Positions 31,625-41,469 of a stretch of DNA of 64,000 nucleotides are shown piece by piece. Positions within the stretch are counted from its first letter, which is position 1; each line of letters starts with the position of its first letter. Under the pieces are notes generated by a model. It saw only the letters and a program-made list of their open reading frames with translations. It had not been told where the DNA came from and did not search any database. This DNA comes from Opitutaceae bacterium. GTDB taxonomy: Bacteria; Verrucomicrobiota; Verrucomicrobiia; Opitutales; Opitutaceae. Location of the stretch: positions 20,889 through 84,888 of the forward strand of contig JAEUHB010000162.1 in NCBI GenBank assembly GCA_016794665.1, read 5' to 3'. Both the position numbers and the translations under genes were made by a program.

Positions 31625-32347
31625 ATGAAAAACCTCCTTCTTCAACTCGCCCAGGTTTGCGGCATCGTGGTCCTCGCCGACTTCGTCGCCGGCGTCATCC
31701 ACTGGCTCGAGGATGCCTACGGCACCGAAGATACCCCGGTCGTCGGCCCGCTCCTCATCCGGCCCAATATCGTGCACCACCATTTCCCTCGTTTCTTTAC
31801 CCGTTTGTCTTGGTGGCAAAGCTCGTGGGACCTCGTGCTGCTCGGCGCTGTGCTCCTCGGTGCCGCCGCTTGGTGGGGACTGCTCTCGTGGCAGCTTTGG
31901 CTCTTCGTTGCGATCAGCATCAACGCGAACCAAGTCCACAAGTGGTCGCACCGCACGCGCGCGGAGAACGGGAAGATCATTTCGTTCCTGCAGGACATCC
32001 GGCTGCTCCAAACGCCGCACCAGCACGCCCTGCATCACACCGATCCGAAAAACACCTACTACTGCCCGATCACCAATGTGGTGAACCCCGTGCTCGAGTG
32101 GCTGCGCTTCTGGGACCGCGCCGAGTGGCTCATCGAACGCGCGACGGGCATCGCGCACCGCAAGGACACCTCCAACCGCGGCGCCGGCCCCGGCCCGGCG
32201 TGGCTCGCCGAATACCGTCCGCTGCGAGCGGCGCCCGAGCCCGCTGCGACCGCCAAGATCGCCCCATGCAGTTGCGCCACGTGCCCCGCGCAGCGAAAGT
32301 GCGCGGCCCATCGCGTGTTGGCTCGGCCTCTGGCCGAGGCGGCGTAG
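31625..32347 (+). CDS. CarF/PEDS1-type plasmanylethanolamine desaturase (plasmalogen synthesis)
   Basis: 240 residues with four membrane segments. The histidine pattern matches the Kua/TMEM189/CarF family: H26 in VIHWLED, H51-H53 in VHHHFP, H105 and H109 in QVHKWSH, H132, H134, H137 and H138 in PHQHALHHTDP. The family introduces the vinyl-ether double bond that makes plasmalogens, using a di-iron centre. Unusual is a C-terminal tail of about 45 residues with four Cys (215, 217, 220, 226; CSCATC and RKC), which could bind metal. It is divergent from a LysR gene. Confidence 0.85.
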   Translation: MKNLLLQLAQVCGIVVLADFVAGVIHWLEDAYGTEDTPVVGPLLIRPNIVHHHFPRFFTRLSWWQSSWDLVLLGAVLLGAAAWWGLLSWQLWLFVAISINANQVHKWSHRTRAENGKIISFLQDIRLLQTPHQHALHHTDPKNTYYCPITNVVNPVLEWLRFWDRAEWLIERATGIAHRKDTSNRGAGPGPAWLAEYRPLRAAPEPAATAKIAPCSCATCPAQRKCAAHRVLARPLAEAA

Positions 32348-32360
32348 CCCAAGAACTCGC

Positions 32361-33641
<1,281 letters not shown>

Positions 33642-33837
33642 TTGGGGCCGCGAAGTTGCGGCCGAGCCACACGGGCGTCAAAGCCTGTTAATTCAACGGC
33701 ATTGCGTCCCGATGGACACGCTGCCTAGTAGACTGCCTTTCACCCCCCAGAAAAACCCCTGAAACCGCCCCGCGCGCCCAGCGTCTCTCGGCCTGAAATT
33801 ACCCCGGCGTCGATTTAACCCGAAATTTCTCAATCCC

Positions 33838-35319
33838 ATGTCATCCCACCACGATTCCCACGGCCTGACCCACCCCGATTTTCCCTGCTGCGGCGTTTCG
33901 ACCGACCTGGCCGACTATTTCCTCACGCGACGCCAGATGCTGAGCCGGATGGGCATGGGCCTCGGCGCCCTCTCGCTGGCCAACCTGCTCGACCCCCGCG
34001 ACCTCGTCGCCGCGCCCGCCCCGAAAGGCGTGCCCGCCGGCCCGCTCACGCCGCGTCCGTCGCACTTCCCCGGCAAAGCCAAGGCCGTCATCCACATCTT
34101 CGCGCAGGGCGCGCCCTCGCACATCGACACCTGGGATCCGAAGCCGACGCTCGTGAAGATGAACGGCAAGAGCATCCCCGGCGGTGAGATTGCGCTGGGT
34201 TCGACGTTCAACTTCTCGAAGAACGGCCAGAGCGGCCTCGAAGTCAGCGAGGTGTTCGGCAAGACCGCCGCGCACGCCGACGACCTCGCGGTCATCCGCT
34301 CGATGTGGACGGACATCCCCGCGCACGAGGTCGCGACGGTGTTCATGAACACGGGTTCGCTCCGCCTCGCCAAGCCCAGCATGGGCTCGTGGCTCGTCTA
34401 TGGCCTCGGCTCGGTGAACCAAAATCTCCCGGGCTTCATCGCGCTGCGCAGCGGCGGCCTCCCGCCCGGCGGCGCGACCAACTACCAGTCGGCGTTCCTC
34501 CCCGGTGTCTTCCAAGGCACGAGCATCAACACGCAGGCCCCCTCGGTGCCCGCGATGATCCAGAACATCCGCAACACCTACGTGAACAAGACCGAGCAGC
34601 GCCGGCAGCTCGACTTCGTGCATCAGCTCAATGAACTTCACGCCCAGAACCTCCAGCGCGACGCCGCGCTCGAGACCCGCCTGGAGAGCTACGAGATCGC
34701 CTTCCGCATGCAGGCCGAGTCGCTCGACGCCTTCGACATCATGAAGGAGCCCGAGGCCGTGCGCGCGGCTTATGGTGTCACCACCGGCGCAGGCCGTGGC
34801 GGGGAACAGGGCAAGCAGCTCCTGATCGCCCGCCGCCTCATCGAGCGCGGCGTGCGCTGCGTGCAGGTCTGGCATACCGGCTGGGATCACCACCAGGACA
34901 TCGACGGCCGCATGCGCACCAAGGCCGGCGAGATTGATGGCCCGCTCGCCGCCCTCCTCGCGGACCTCAAGCAGCGTGGCTTGCTCGACTCGACCCTTGT
35001 CATTTGGGGCGGTGAGTTCGGCCGCAAGCCCACCCGCGACCGCAACAGCACCGACAACGACAAGGCCGGCCGTGATCACAACGCCAAGGCCTTCTCCGTC
35101 GTCATGGCCGGCGGCGGCGTGAAGGGCGGCACCGTTTACGGCGCGACCGACGAGTTCGGCGGTGCCGCGGTGAAGGACAAGGTCCACCCGCACGACCTCC
35201 ATGCCACGATTCTGCAATGCATGGGCCTCGATCACACGAAGCTCACGTATCGTTTCAACGGCCGCGACTTCCGGCTCACCGATGTCGCGGGCAATGTGAT
35301 CAAGCCCATCCTCGCCTGA
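33838..35319 (+). CDS. DUF1501 exported protein (TAT signal)
   Basis: 493 residues. The N terminus has a twin-arginine signal (TRRQMLSRMGMGLGALSLAN). The body matches DUF1501, a sulfatase/alkaline-phosphatase-fold family of Planctomycetes and Verrucomicrobia: IHIFAQGAPSHIDTWDPKP, the GVRCVQVWHTGWDHH segment and VIWGGEFGRKPTRD. Substrate is unknown. It pairs with the DUF1549/DUF1553 gene 2 bases downstream; the two probably act together in the periplasm. Confidence 0.93.
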   Translation: MSSHHDSHGLTHPDFPCCGVSTDLADYFLTRRQMLSRMGMGLGALSLANLLDPRDLVAAPAPKGVPAGPLTPRPSHFPGKAKAVIHIFAQGAPSHIDTWDPKPTLVKMNGKSIPGGEIALGSTFNFSKNGQSGLEVSEVFGKTAAHADDLAVIRSMWTDIPAHEVATVFMNTGSLRLAKPSMGSWLVYGLGSVNQNLPGFIALRSGGLPPGGATNYQSAFLPGVFQGTSINTQAPSVPAMIQNIRNTYVNKTEQRRQLDFVHQLNELHAQNLQRDAALETRLESYEIAFRMQAESLDAFDIMKEPEAVRAAYGVTTGAGRGGEQGKQLLIARRLIERGVRCVQVWHTGWDHHQDIDGRMRTKAGEIDGPLAALLADLKQRGLLDSTLVIWGGEFGRKPTRDRNSTDNDKAGRDHNAKAFSVVMAGGGVKGGTVYGATDEFGGAAVKDKVHPHDLHATILQCMGLDHTKLTYRFNGRDFRLTDVAGNVIKPILA

Positions 35320-35321
35320 AC

Positions 35322-38018
35322 ATGCACTCCGTCTTGAATCGCCGGATTTCGGCGGCGCTCCTCGCCGCATCGCTCGCGGCCGGGCTGCCCGCCGCAGACA
35401 TGCCGGCCAATCATCCGCCGATGGCCAAACTCTCGGCCTCAGACCTCCAGTTCTTCGAGACCAAGATTCGCCCAATCCTCGCGGACAAGTGCTACAACTG
35501 CCACAGCAAGGCCGGCGACAAGGTCCGCGGCGGCCTCCTGCTCGACAGCCGCGAGGCCCTGCTCCACGGCGGCAACACCGGCCCCGCCATCGTGCCCGGT
35601 AACCCCGACAAATCGCTCCTGATTCAGGCCGTCCGCTACAAGGACGAGGATCTCCAGATGCCGCCGAAGGGCGAAAAACTTTCCGATCAGCAGATCGCCG
35701 ATCTCACGGAATGGGTGCGCCGCGGTGCGCCCGACCCGCGGGTGCCCGCCGTCGGCGCCAGCGGCAAATCCTACGCCGGCGTCGGCAAGAACCACTGGGC
35801 GTTCCAGCCCGTCAAGAAGCCCGCGCTGCCCGAGGTGCAGAACAAGTCGTGGTTAAAGAATCCCATCGACAATTTCGTCCTTGGGAAGCTTGAGGCCAAC
35901 GGCATGACGCCCAACGCGCAGGCCGACAAAGCCACGCTCATTCGTCGCCTCTATCTCGACCTCATCGGGTTGCCGCCCCACCCAGCCGAGGTGCAGGCCT
36001 TTGCGAAGGACACTTCTCCCGACGCCTACGCCAAGGTTGTGGACAAGCTGCTCGCCTCGCCGCAATACGGCGAGCACTGGGCGCGCTACTGGCTTGATGT
36101 CGCCCGCTACTCCGACACCAAGGGCGACGCCCGCGGCCAGGAGGACAACCGCTACCCGCACGCTTGGACCTACCGCGACTGGGTAATCAACGCGTTCAAC
36201 GCCGACCTGCCCTACGACTCCTTCATCATCGCCCAGCTCGCCGGCGATTACCTCTCCGCGCACCTCGAGCAGCAGGCGCAGTCCAAGTCGAAGACCAAGA
36301 CGCCCGCCGCCAAGCCCCCCGTTGCCGGCAAACCCGCCGCGGCCTCGGACGCCGCCGTGCAAATGCCCACCGTCGAGGTCACGGCCAACCGCGCCATCGA
36401 CACCCGGTGGCCCCTCGCCGCCCAGGGTTTCCTCACCCTCGGCAACCAGTTCAACGGCCGCCGCGACGACATCATCGGCGACCAAATCGACGTCACCACC
36501 AAAGCCTTCCTCGGCCTCACCGTATCGTGCGCTCGCTGCCACGATCACAAGTTTGATCCCATCCCGACCAAGGACTACTACTCGCTCTACGGCGTCTTCG
36601 CCAACAGCGTCCAACCCGCCGAACTGCCAACGCTCAATGCCAAGCTCCCGCAGACACCCGAGCTGCTCGAATACGCCGCCAAATCCGCCGAGCTCGAAAA
36701 GAAACGCGTCGAGCTGACCAAGGAGCAGCAGGAGTTCCGCCGCATGATCGGCGGCAAGGGCAAGGCCAAGGCGGCCACCATGGACGTAAATCGCCGCGAC
36801 AAGCAGCGCGAGCTCCAGCGCCGTGAGCGCGAGCTCTCCCGCGACATGGCCGATTTGGAGCTCACGCATCCAGGCGCGCCATCACGCGGCAACGCCCTCT
36901 ACGACGTCCACCGCGTCCAACCCGGGGCCAGGTCCCGCGACTACCCTGTGCTTATCCGTGGCGAAGTCGGCAATCGCGGCGACATCGTCCCGCGCCGTTT
37001 CCTCGAAATCCTCTCGCCCGATCCCAAAAAGCGCCCCGAGTGGCACGCGGGCTCAGGCCGCCTCGAGCTCGCCAAGGCCATCGCCGATCCCAAGAACCCG
37101 CTGACCGCCCGCGTCATGGTCAACCGCATGTGGCAGCAGCACTGGGGCGCTGGCTTCGTCGAGACGCCCGACGACCTCGGGAACATGTCTTCCGCGCCGA
37201 CGCATCCCGAGCTGCTCGACTGGCTCGCCGCGACGTTCGTCGAGAACAAGTGGTCCCTGAAGTCGCTCCATCGCCTCATCGTGACAAGCGCCGCCTACCA
37301 GCAGAGCAGCCTAAACAATCCGAAGTTCGCCGAGCTCGATCCCAACAACAAGCTGCTCTGGCGCTACAACCTTCGCCGGATGGACTTTGAGGAGGTCCAC
37401 GACTCACTCCTGGCCATCACGGGCAACCTCGATTTGACCTACGGCGGCCGTCCCGTCGCGATCGGCAGCGAGGGCTTCGCCCACCGTCGCGCGGTCTACA
37501 CGATGATCGATCGCACCAATCCGCCGGAGCTGCTCACCCAGTTTGACTTCCCAAGCCCCGACGTGCCGTCCGGGCGCCGCTACGAAACGCTCGTGCCGCA
37601 GCAGGCGCTGTTTCTCATGAACAGCCCGATGGTCATCGAGACGGCGCGCAAACTCGTCGACCGCCCCGCCTTCGCTGAACTCACCAACGATCAGGACCGC
37701 GTCGTCCTGCTCTACCTCGCCATCTTCCAACGCTGGCCGACCCGGCAGGAAGTCGATCTTGGCCTCAAATACGTCAAGTCCAACCCCGGCGGCACCGCCG
37801 TGGATCTCGCCCCGAACGAACCCGCTGCGCCCCAGAATCCCCGCGAAATGGCGCGCAACGCCGCCAAGAAGAAGGCCGTCGACATGGCGGCTCGCAAGCA
37901 GCAGGGCCGCTTCAGCACGCAGGTCGGCGGCGTCTACGAGACTTCCAAGCCCCTCGACGCGTGGACCAAGCTCGCCCACGCGCTCTTCCAATCCAACGAG
38001 GCGATCTTCTACAACTGA
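35322..38018 (+). CDS. PSCyt1-DUF1549-DUF1553 exported cytochrome-like protein
   Basis: 898 residues from the ATG at 35322, 2 bases after the DUF1501 stop; an in-frame ATG at 35217 lies inside DUF1501 and is rejected. Signal peptide at about 1-25. PSCyt1 domain with a heme motif CYNCH (C57, C60, H61); DUF1549 with a second CARCH motif near residue 405; DUF1553 at the C terminus (NPLTARVMVNRMWQQHWGAG). A Lys/Pro/Ala-rich insert at about 325-350 splits DUF1549. Predicted periplasmic c-type cytochrome partner of DUF1501, function unproved. A terminator follows. Confidence 0.93.
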   Translation: MHSVLNRRISAALLAASLAAGLPAADMPANHPPMAKLSASDLQFFETKIRPILADKCYNCHSKAGDKVRGGLLLDSREALLHGGNTGPAIVPGNPDKSLLIQAVRYKDEDLQMPPKGEKLSDQQIADLTEWVRRGAPDPRVPAVGASGKSYAGVGKNHWAFQPVKKPALPEVQNKSWLKNPIDNFVLGKLEANGMTPNAQADKATLIRRLYLDLIGLPPHPAEVQAFAKDTSPDAYAKVVDKLLASPQYGEHWARYWLDVARYSDTKGDARGQEDNRYPHAWTYRDWVINAFNADLPYDSFIIAQLAGDYLSAHLEQQAQSKSKTKTPAAKPPVAGKPAAASDAAVQMPTVEVTANRAIDTRWPLAAQGFLTLGNQFNGRRDDIIGDQIDVTTKAFLGLTVSCARCHDHKFDPIPTKDYYSLYGVFANSVQPAELPTLNAKLPQTPELLEYAAKSAELEKKRVELTKEQQEFRRMIGGKGKAKAATMDVNRRDKQRELQRRERELSRDMADLELTHPGAPSRGNALYDVHRVQPGARSRDYPVLIRGEVGNRGDIVPRRFLEILSPDPKKRPEWHAGSGRLELAKAIADPKNPLTARVMVNRMWQQHWGAGFVETPDDLGNMSSAPTHPELLDWLAATFVENKWSLKSLHRLIVTSAAYQQSSLNNPKFAELDPNNKLLWRYNLRRMDFEEVHDSLLAITGNLDLTYGGRPVAIGSEGFAHRRAVYTMIDRTNPPELLTQFDFPSPDVPSGRRYETLVPQQALFLMNSPMVIETARKLVDRPAFAELTNDQDRVVLLYLAIFQRWPTRQEVDLGLKYVKSNPGGTAVDLAPNEPAAPQNPREMARNAAKKKAVDMAARKQQGRFSTQVGGVYETSKPLDAWTKLAHALFQSNEAIFYN

Positions 38019-38046
38019 ACCGGTTGTCGGCTGGTCCGGAAATGCC

Positions 38047-38085
38047 AAGGCCGGCCTCGTCCATGAGGCCGGCCTTGTATTTTAG
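38047..38085 (+). terminator. Rho-independent terminator after the DUF1501-PSD1 operon
   Basis: A perfect 12-base stem aaggccggcctc/gaggccggcctt (38047-38058 with 38065-38076), 6-base loop, then GTATTTTAG, 28 bases after the stop. The T run is short, so efficiency may be moderate. Confidence 0.75.
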
Positions 38086-38122
38086 CCTGGTGAAGAATTT
38101 TTCGGCCGTGGCCGCGCGTGGC

Positions 38123-38560
38123 TCAGGGCCCCGCGAGCTTGGAGGCCTCGGCGTCGTCCAGCCCGCTCGTCACCGGGTCGAGCGACTCGATGAAGCGCAG
38201 TCCGTCGCGAAAGGTCCACAGCCAGCACGCACCGTCGCGCCGATCATGCACGAGCACGAAATCGGGCGTCTTTTCCATGCCCGGGCTCACGATGCTGTAT
38301 TTGCCTTGGGTGAGCGGCTCAAGCAGGCCGGGCAGGAGCGAGATCGGACGCCGGTTGTCGAGCGTCACGGTCCAGCTCCCGGCCACACCCACCGGCGTCG
38401 CGCCTTGGAAATAGTATCCGAAGAAGCGCGGCGGCGAGTAGTGGCCCGTCGCGCGGAGGCGGCGCAATTGCAGGTCCACGGCTTCGACCAGCCCCACACG
38501 CCACGGATAATCTTCCGGCAACCGGAAACCTGGCAGGGGTATCAGAACATTCTCGCGCAT
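38123..38560 (-). CDS. Conserved-looking protein of unknown function
   Basis: 145 residues, no signal peptide or membrane helix. It begins MRENVLIPLPGFRLPEDYPW, contains aromatic strands (HYSPPRFFGYYFQGA, SWTVTLDNRRPISLL) and ends with WLWTFRDGLRFIESLDP. No family is recognised. The mix of Trp/Tyr/Phe, an even length and normal codon use support a real coding gene. It is monocistronic and converges on the PSD1 gene. Confidence 0.7.
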   Translation of the reverse strand: MRENVLIPLPGFRLPEDYPWRVGLVEAVDLQLRRLRATGHYSPPRFFGYYFQGATPVGVAGSWTVTLDNRRPISLLPGLLEPLTQGKYSIVSPGMEKTPDFVLVHDRRDGACWLWTFRDGLRFIESLDPVTSGLDDAEASKLAGP

Positions 38561-38656
38561 GATTAAAGTCGCTCCTCCTAACGGCTAGTTTCCCCCGCGC
38601 TGAACCACCCGGCAGGGGGGACTTGCCGCACCTGCGCGCGTGCGCATTTTCCCCCT

Positions 38657-39073
38657 GTGCCGCTCACGGAAAAACTGGAACTCCTCGCTAGCGACCTGGC
38701 CCTCCTGCCGGACGCTCAGGAACGCCTCGCGGCAATTGTGGACCGCGCGCGCCGGCAGGCCCCCCTGCCCGCGGCCGACCGCAGTGATGCCCGCCGCGTG
38801 GCCGGGTGCGTCTCGGTCGTCTGGCTGGTGGGGGAACTACGCAGTGGCCGCTGCTATTTCCGCAGCGACGCCGAGTCTCCACTCGTGCGCGGTCTCGTCG
38901 CATTCGTTTGCGAATTTTTCACCGGCGCGACGCCCGCCGAGATCCTCGCGCAAGATCTCGATCCGCTCGAGGCGGTGGGGATTGCGCGTCACCTCTCGCC
39001 CACCCGCAAGAACGGCCTCGCCGCGGTGCGCACGGCCATCAGCGCCTTTGCCCGGGACGCAGGCTCCGCGTAA
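38657..39073 (+). CDS. sufE: SufE-family cysteine desulfurase acceptor
   Basis: 138 residues from a GTG at 38657. The SufE/CsdE family residue is C51 in VAGCVSVVWL (usual form GCQSxVW), the acceptor of persulfide from SufS for Fe-S cluster building. FVCEFFTGATPAEIL and HLSPTRKNGL match the later family segments. No sufBCDS genes are nearby. It is followed by tatD with a 2-base gap, so the two are one operon. Confidence 0.9.
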   Translation: MPLTEKLELLASDLALLPDAQERLAAIVDRARRQAPLPAADRSDARRVAGCVSVVWLVGELRSGRCYFRSDAESPLVRGLVAFVCEFFTGATPAEILAQDLDPLEAVGIARHLSPTRKNGLAAVRTAISAFARDAGSA

Positions 39074-39075
39074 CC

Positions 39076-39924
39076 GTGCTTTTCGACGCCCACAACCACC
39101 TGCATTTCGCCGCGCTCGCGCCGCACCTTGGCCGCGTTTTCGTCGATCTGCGCGCAATCGATCTTCGGGGCGCGGTCGTGAACGGCACCTGCGAGGAAGA
39201 GTGGCCCGCCGTCTCTGCGCTCGCGCGCGAGCAAGCGTGGATCGTGCCGAGCTACGGCGTCCATCCGTGGGACGCGGGCAACCGCTCGCACGGTTGGCAG
39301 GCGACGCTGCGCTCCCGGCTCGTTGCGGAATCTGCCAGCCACGTCGGCGAAATCGGCCTTGATCGCCGGATCATTGACGACCTTTCGCCAGACGATCCAC
39401 GGATCGCGGGGCTGCGCGTGGCGCCGCTCGCGGAGCAGGCGGAGGTCTTTTCGTGGCAGCTCGCGCTCGCCGCCGAGCTGAACCGGGCCGCTTCCATCCA
39501 CTGCCTGCGGGCCATCGGTCCGCTGCACGAGATTCTGCGCGCCTCGCCGCGACCGGCACGGGGCTTCCTGCTCCACGCCTACAACGGCCCACGTGAGCTG
39601 GTGGAACCGCTGGCCGCACTCGGCGCATATTTCTCCTACAACGGCCGCTACCTTCATGCTCGGCACGAGGCGAAGAACCGCGCCTTTCTGGCAGTGCCGC
39701 TTGATCGCCTGCTCGTCGAGACCGATGCCCCCGCGATGGAGCTGACCGCGGCGCACGAGCGCTTCAAGCTGCCCGCCTCGGCCGAAGGCCAGCGGGTCAA
39801 CCACCCCGCCAACCTCGTTGCGGCCTACGCCGGCCTCGCCGCGCTGCGCCGCCTGCCGCTGGAGGAACTCATCACGCAGGTCGCGCGGAATTTTGCGCGT
39901 TTGTTCGGCGAGGCACGCGGGTAG
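39076..39924 (+). CDS. TatD-family metal-dependent hydrolase
   Basis: 282 residues from a GTG at 39076, 2 bases after sufE. A TIM-barrel amidohydrolase: metal motif DAHNHLHF at the start, GVHPWDAG, HVGEIGLDR, IHCLRAIGPL, LLHAYNGP and the LVETDAPAM motif near the end. TatD proteins are 3'-5' DNA/RNA exonucleases or D-Tyr-tRNA deacylase-like enzymes. Its stop is 6 bases from the convergent exonuclease gene. Confidence 0.9.
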   Translation: MLFDAHNHLHFAALAPHLGRVFVDLRAIDLRGAVVNGTCEEEWPAVSALAREQAWIVPSYGVHPWDAGNRSHGWQATLRSRLVAESASHVGEIGLDRRIIDDLSPDDPRIAGLRVAPLAEQAEVFSWQLALAAELNRAASIHCLRAIGPLHEILRASPRPARGFLLHAYNGPRELVEPLAALGAYFSYNGRYLHARHEAKNRAFLAVPLDRLLVETDAPAMELTAAHERFKLPASAEGQRVNHPANLVAAYAGLAALRRLPLEELITQVARNFARLFGEARG

Positions 39925-39930
39925 CTCTGC

Positions 39931-40596
39931 TCAAAACAACTCGCGTTGCTGCAGCGCCGCGCGCTTCTCCGGATCGAGCGTGCTCAGTGCGAGGAGCTGC
40001 ATGGTCGAAAGCCCGGCGATCTGCGCATCGCGGGCCAGCGCGGCGAGCAGGAGCGCCCCGGCCAAGGCGTCGTAGAGCGCGGCGTGGTAACGGCGGCGGT
40101 CGGGCGGGCAGTGGCCCGCGGCGAGTCCGTCGAGTTCCACCTGCACACCCGCGGCTGCGACAAGCGACTCCAGCCGGCCCGAGTCGAACCGCGGCAGCAG
40201 CTGCGCGTAGAGCCGGGCCGTGTCGATCCACGGGCCCCAATCCGCAGTGCGCGCGCCCGGCCGCGCGAAATCCGGCACGCTGCGCGGGTAGGGCCACACG
40301 GATTTCAGCAGCGCATTCTCCACCCCCGCGTAGTGCGCCGCGAGGGGGCCCAGCTCGCGCAGGCTTGAGAAATAGGTCCACTCCTCCGCAAACGGCGCGT
40401 GTCCCGCCAGTGCCTCGGCCCGCAGCCCGTGCACCGCCGCATCCTCCTCCCGCACGCCGCCCGTCGCCCGGCAGAGCCGCGTCCGCGCCGACACAATCGC
40501 GCCGCGGAGCACCTCGACGACGCCAAACTCAAGTATGCCCGACGCGCGGCTCCCCTCGAAATCGACGAAGAAGATCGGCTGCTCGGTCCAGGACAT
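39931..40596 (-). CDS. DnaQ-like 3'-5' exonuclease (DEDDh)
   Basis: 221 residues from the ATG at 40596 (MSWTEQPIFFVDFEGSRASG). Exo I is VDFEG (D12, E14), and the Exo III-like motif is HAALYDALAGALL (HxAxxDA); Exo II is plausibly AHYAGVENALL, although the usual HNAxFD is not kept. The fold suggests an epsilon-like proofreading or RNA-processing nuclease. Its start codon abuts a 32-base perfect inverted repeat (40598-40690), which is all that separates it from the divergent hisN-like gene. Confidence 0.82.
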   Translation of the reverse strand: MSWTEQPIFFVDFEGSRASGILEFGVVEVLRGAIVSARTRLCRATGGVREEDAAVHGLRAEALAGHAPFAEEWTYFSSLRELGPLAAHYAGVENALLKSVWPYPRSVPDFARPGARTADWGPWIDTARLYAQLLPRFDSGRLESLVAAAGVQVELDGLAAGHCPPDRRRYHAALYDALAGALLLAALARDAQIAGLSTMQLLALSTLDPEKRAALQQRELF

Positions 40597-40597
40597 T

Positions 40598-40690
40598 TGA
40601 AACCACGAAACACACGAAACACACGAAAACCAAACCCGCTTTTCCCGGGGCCGGGAATTTTTCGTGTGTTTCGTGTGTTTCGTGGTTTCA
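40598..40690. repeat. Perfect 32-base inverted repeat between divergent start codons
   Basis: Left arm 40598-40629 and right arm 40659-40690 are exact reverse complements. Each arm is an iteration of a 9-base word (cacgaaaca). The 29-base loop holds a further palindrome ttcccgg-gg-ccgggaa. The exonuclease start codon is 2 bases from the left arm and the hisN-like GTG is 9 bases from the right arm, so promoters for both genes must lie in or overlap this element. A related arm lies beside queF at 45797-45823. Confidence 0.9.
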
Positions 40691-40698
40691 ACCCCTCC

Positions 40699-41469
40699 GT
40701 GGATTTGTCCCCCTACCGCACCTTCATGGTCACGCTCGCCGAGGAGAGCGGCGCGTTCATCCGGCCGCACTACCGCCGGCCGGGCCTCGCCGTCGACACG
40801 AAGGCCGACGCCTCCCCCGTCACCGTGGCCGATCGGGGCGCCGAGGAACTGATGCGTGCGCGCATCACCCGGCAATTTCCCGCGCACGGCATCGTGGGCG
40901 AGGAGTTCGGCAACGACCGCGCGGACGCCGAGTGGGTCTGGGTGCTCGATCCGATCGACGGCACCAAGGCCTTCGTCACCGGCGTGCCGCTGTGGGGCAC
41001 GCTCATCGCCCTGCTGCACCGCGGGCAGCCCGTGCTCGGGTGCATCCACCAACCCGTGCTCCGCCAGCTCATGATCGGCGACGGCACGACGACCACGCTC
41101 GACGGCCAGCGCGTGCGCTGCCGCGCGACTTCGCGCGTCGAGGCTTCCACGCTGCTCACGAGCGACACGCTCAATCTCGCGAAATATCAAAACGGCCCCG
41201 CCTGCGACCGCCTGCTGGCACGGGCTCGACTGGTGCGGACCTGGGCGGATTGCTACGGCTACTTTCTCCTCGCGAGCGGCTACGCCGACATCTGCCTCGA
41301 CCCCATCATGAACCCGTGGGACATCGCCGCCCTCGTGCCCATCGTGCGCGGCGCGGGCGGGACCATCACCGACTGGCACGGCGGCGCCGCCTACCCGGCC
41401 GAGGCGACCATCGCTTGCGGCACGCCCGCGCTGCACGCGGAGGTCGTCGCGACCCTGCGCCATGGCTGA
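40699..41469 (+). CDS. hisN: Histidinol-phosphatase-type inositol-monophosphatase-family enzyme
   Basis: 256 residues from a GTG at 40699. The Mg-dependent phosphatase motifs are present: GEEF (67-70), WVLDPIDGTK (81-90) and the NPWDIAAL end. KADASPVTVADRGAEELMR and GVPLWGTLIALLHRGQP resemble the HisN branch (histidinol-phosphate phosphatase, histidine biosynthesis) more than IMPase or CysQ. No other his genes are near, so specificity is inferred. It overlaps the next gene by 8 bases. The inverted repeat 40598-40690 is its 5' region. Confidence 0.78.
   Translation: MDLSPYRTFMVTLAEESGAFIRPHYRRPGLAVDTKADASPVTVADRGAEELMRARITRQFPAHGIVGEEFGNDRADAEWVWVLDPIDGTKAFVTGVPLWGTLIALLHRGQPVLGCIHQPVLRQLMIGDGTTTTLDGQRVRCRATSRVEASTLLTSDTLNLAKYQNGPACDRLLARARLVRTWADCYGYFLLASGYADICLDPIMNPWDIAALVPIVRGAGGTITDWHGGAAYPAEATIACGTPALHAEVVATLRHG

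Noticed and set aside
33702..33731. TTGCGT and TAGTAG spaced 18 bases apart before DUF1501
   Set aside because: Too weak at both hexamers to call a promoter in GC-rich DNA.
33841..35475. 544-residue minus-strand frame opposite DUF1501
   Set aside because: Complement of a well-supported gene; no recognisable domain or start context.
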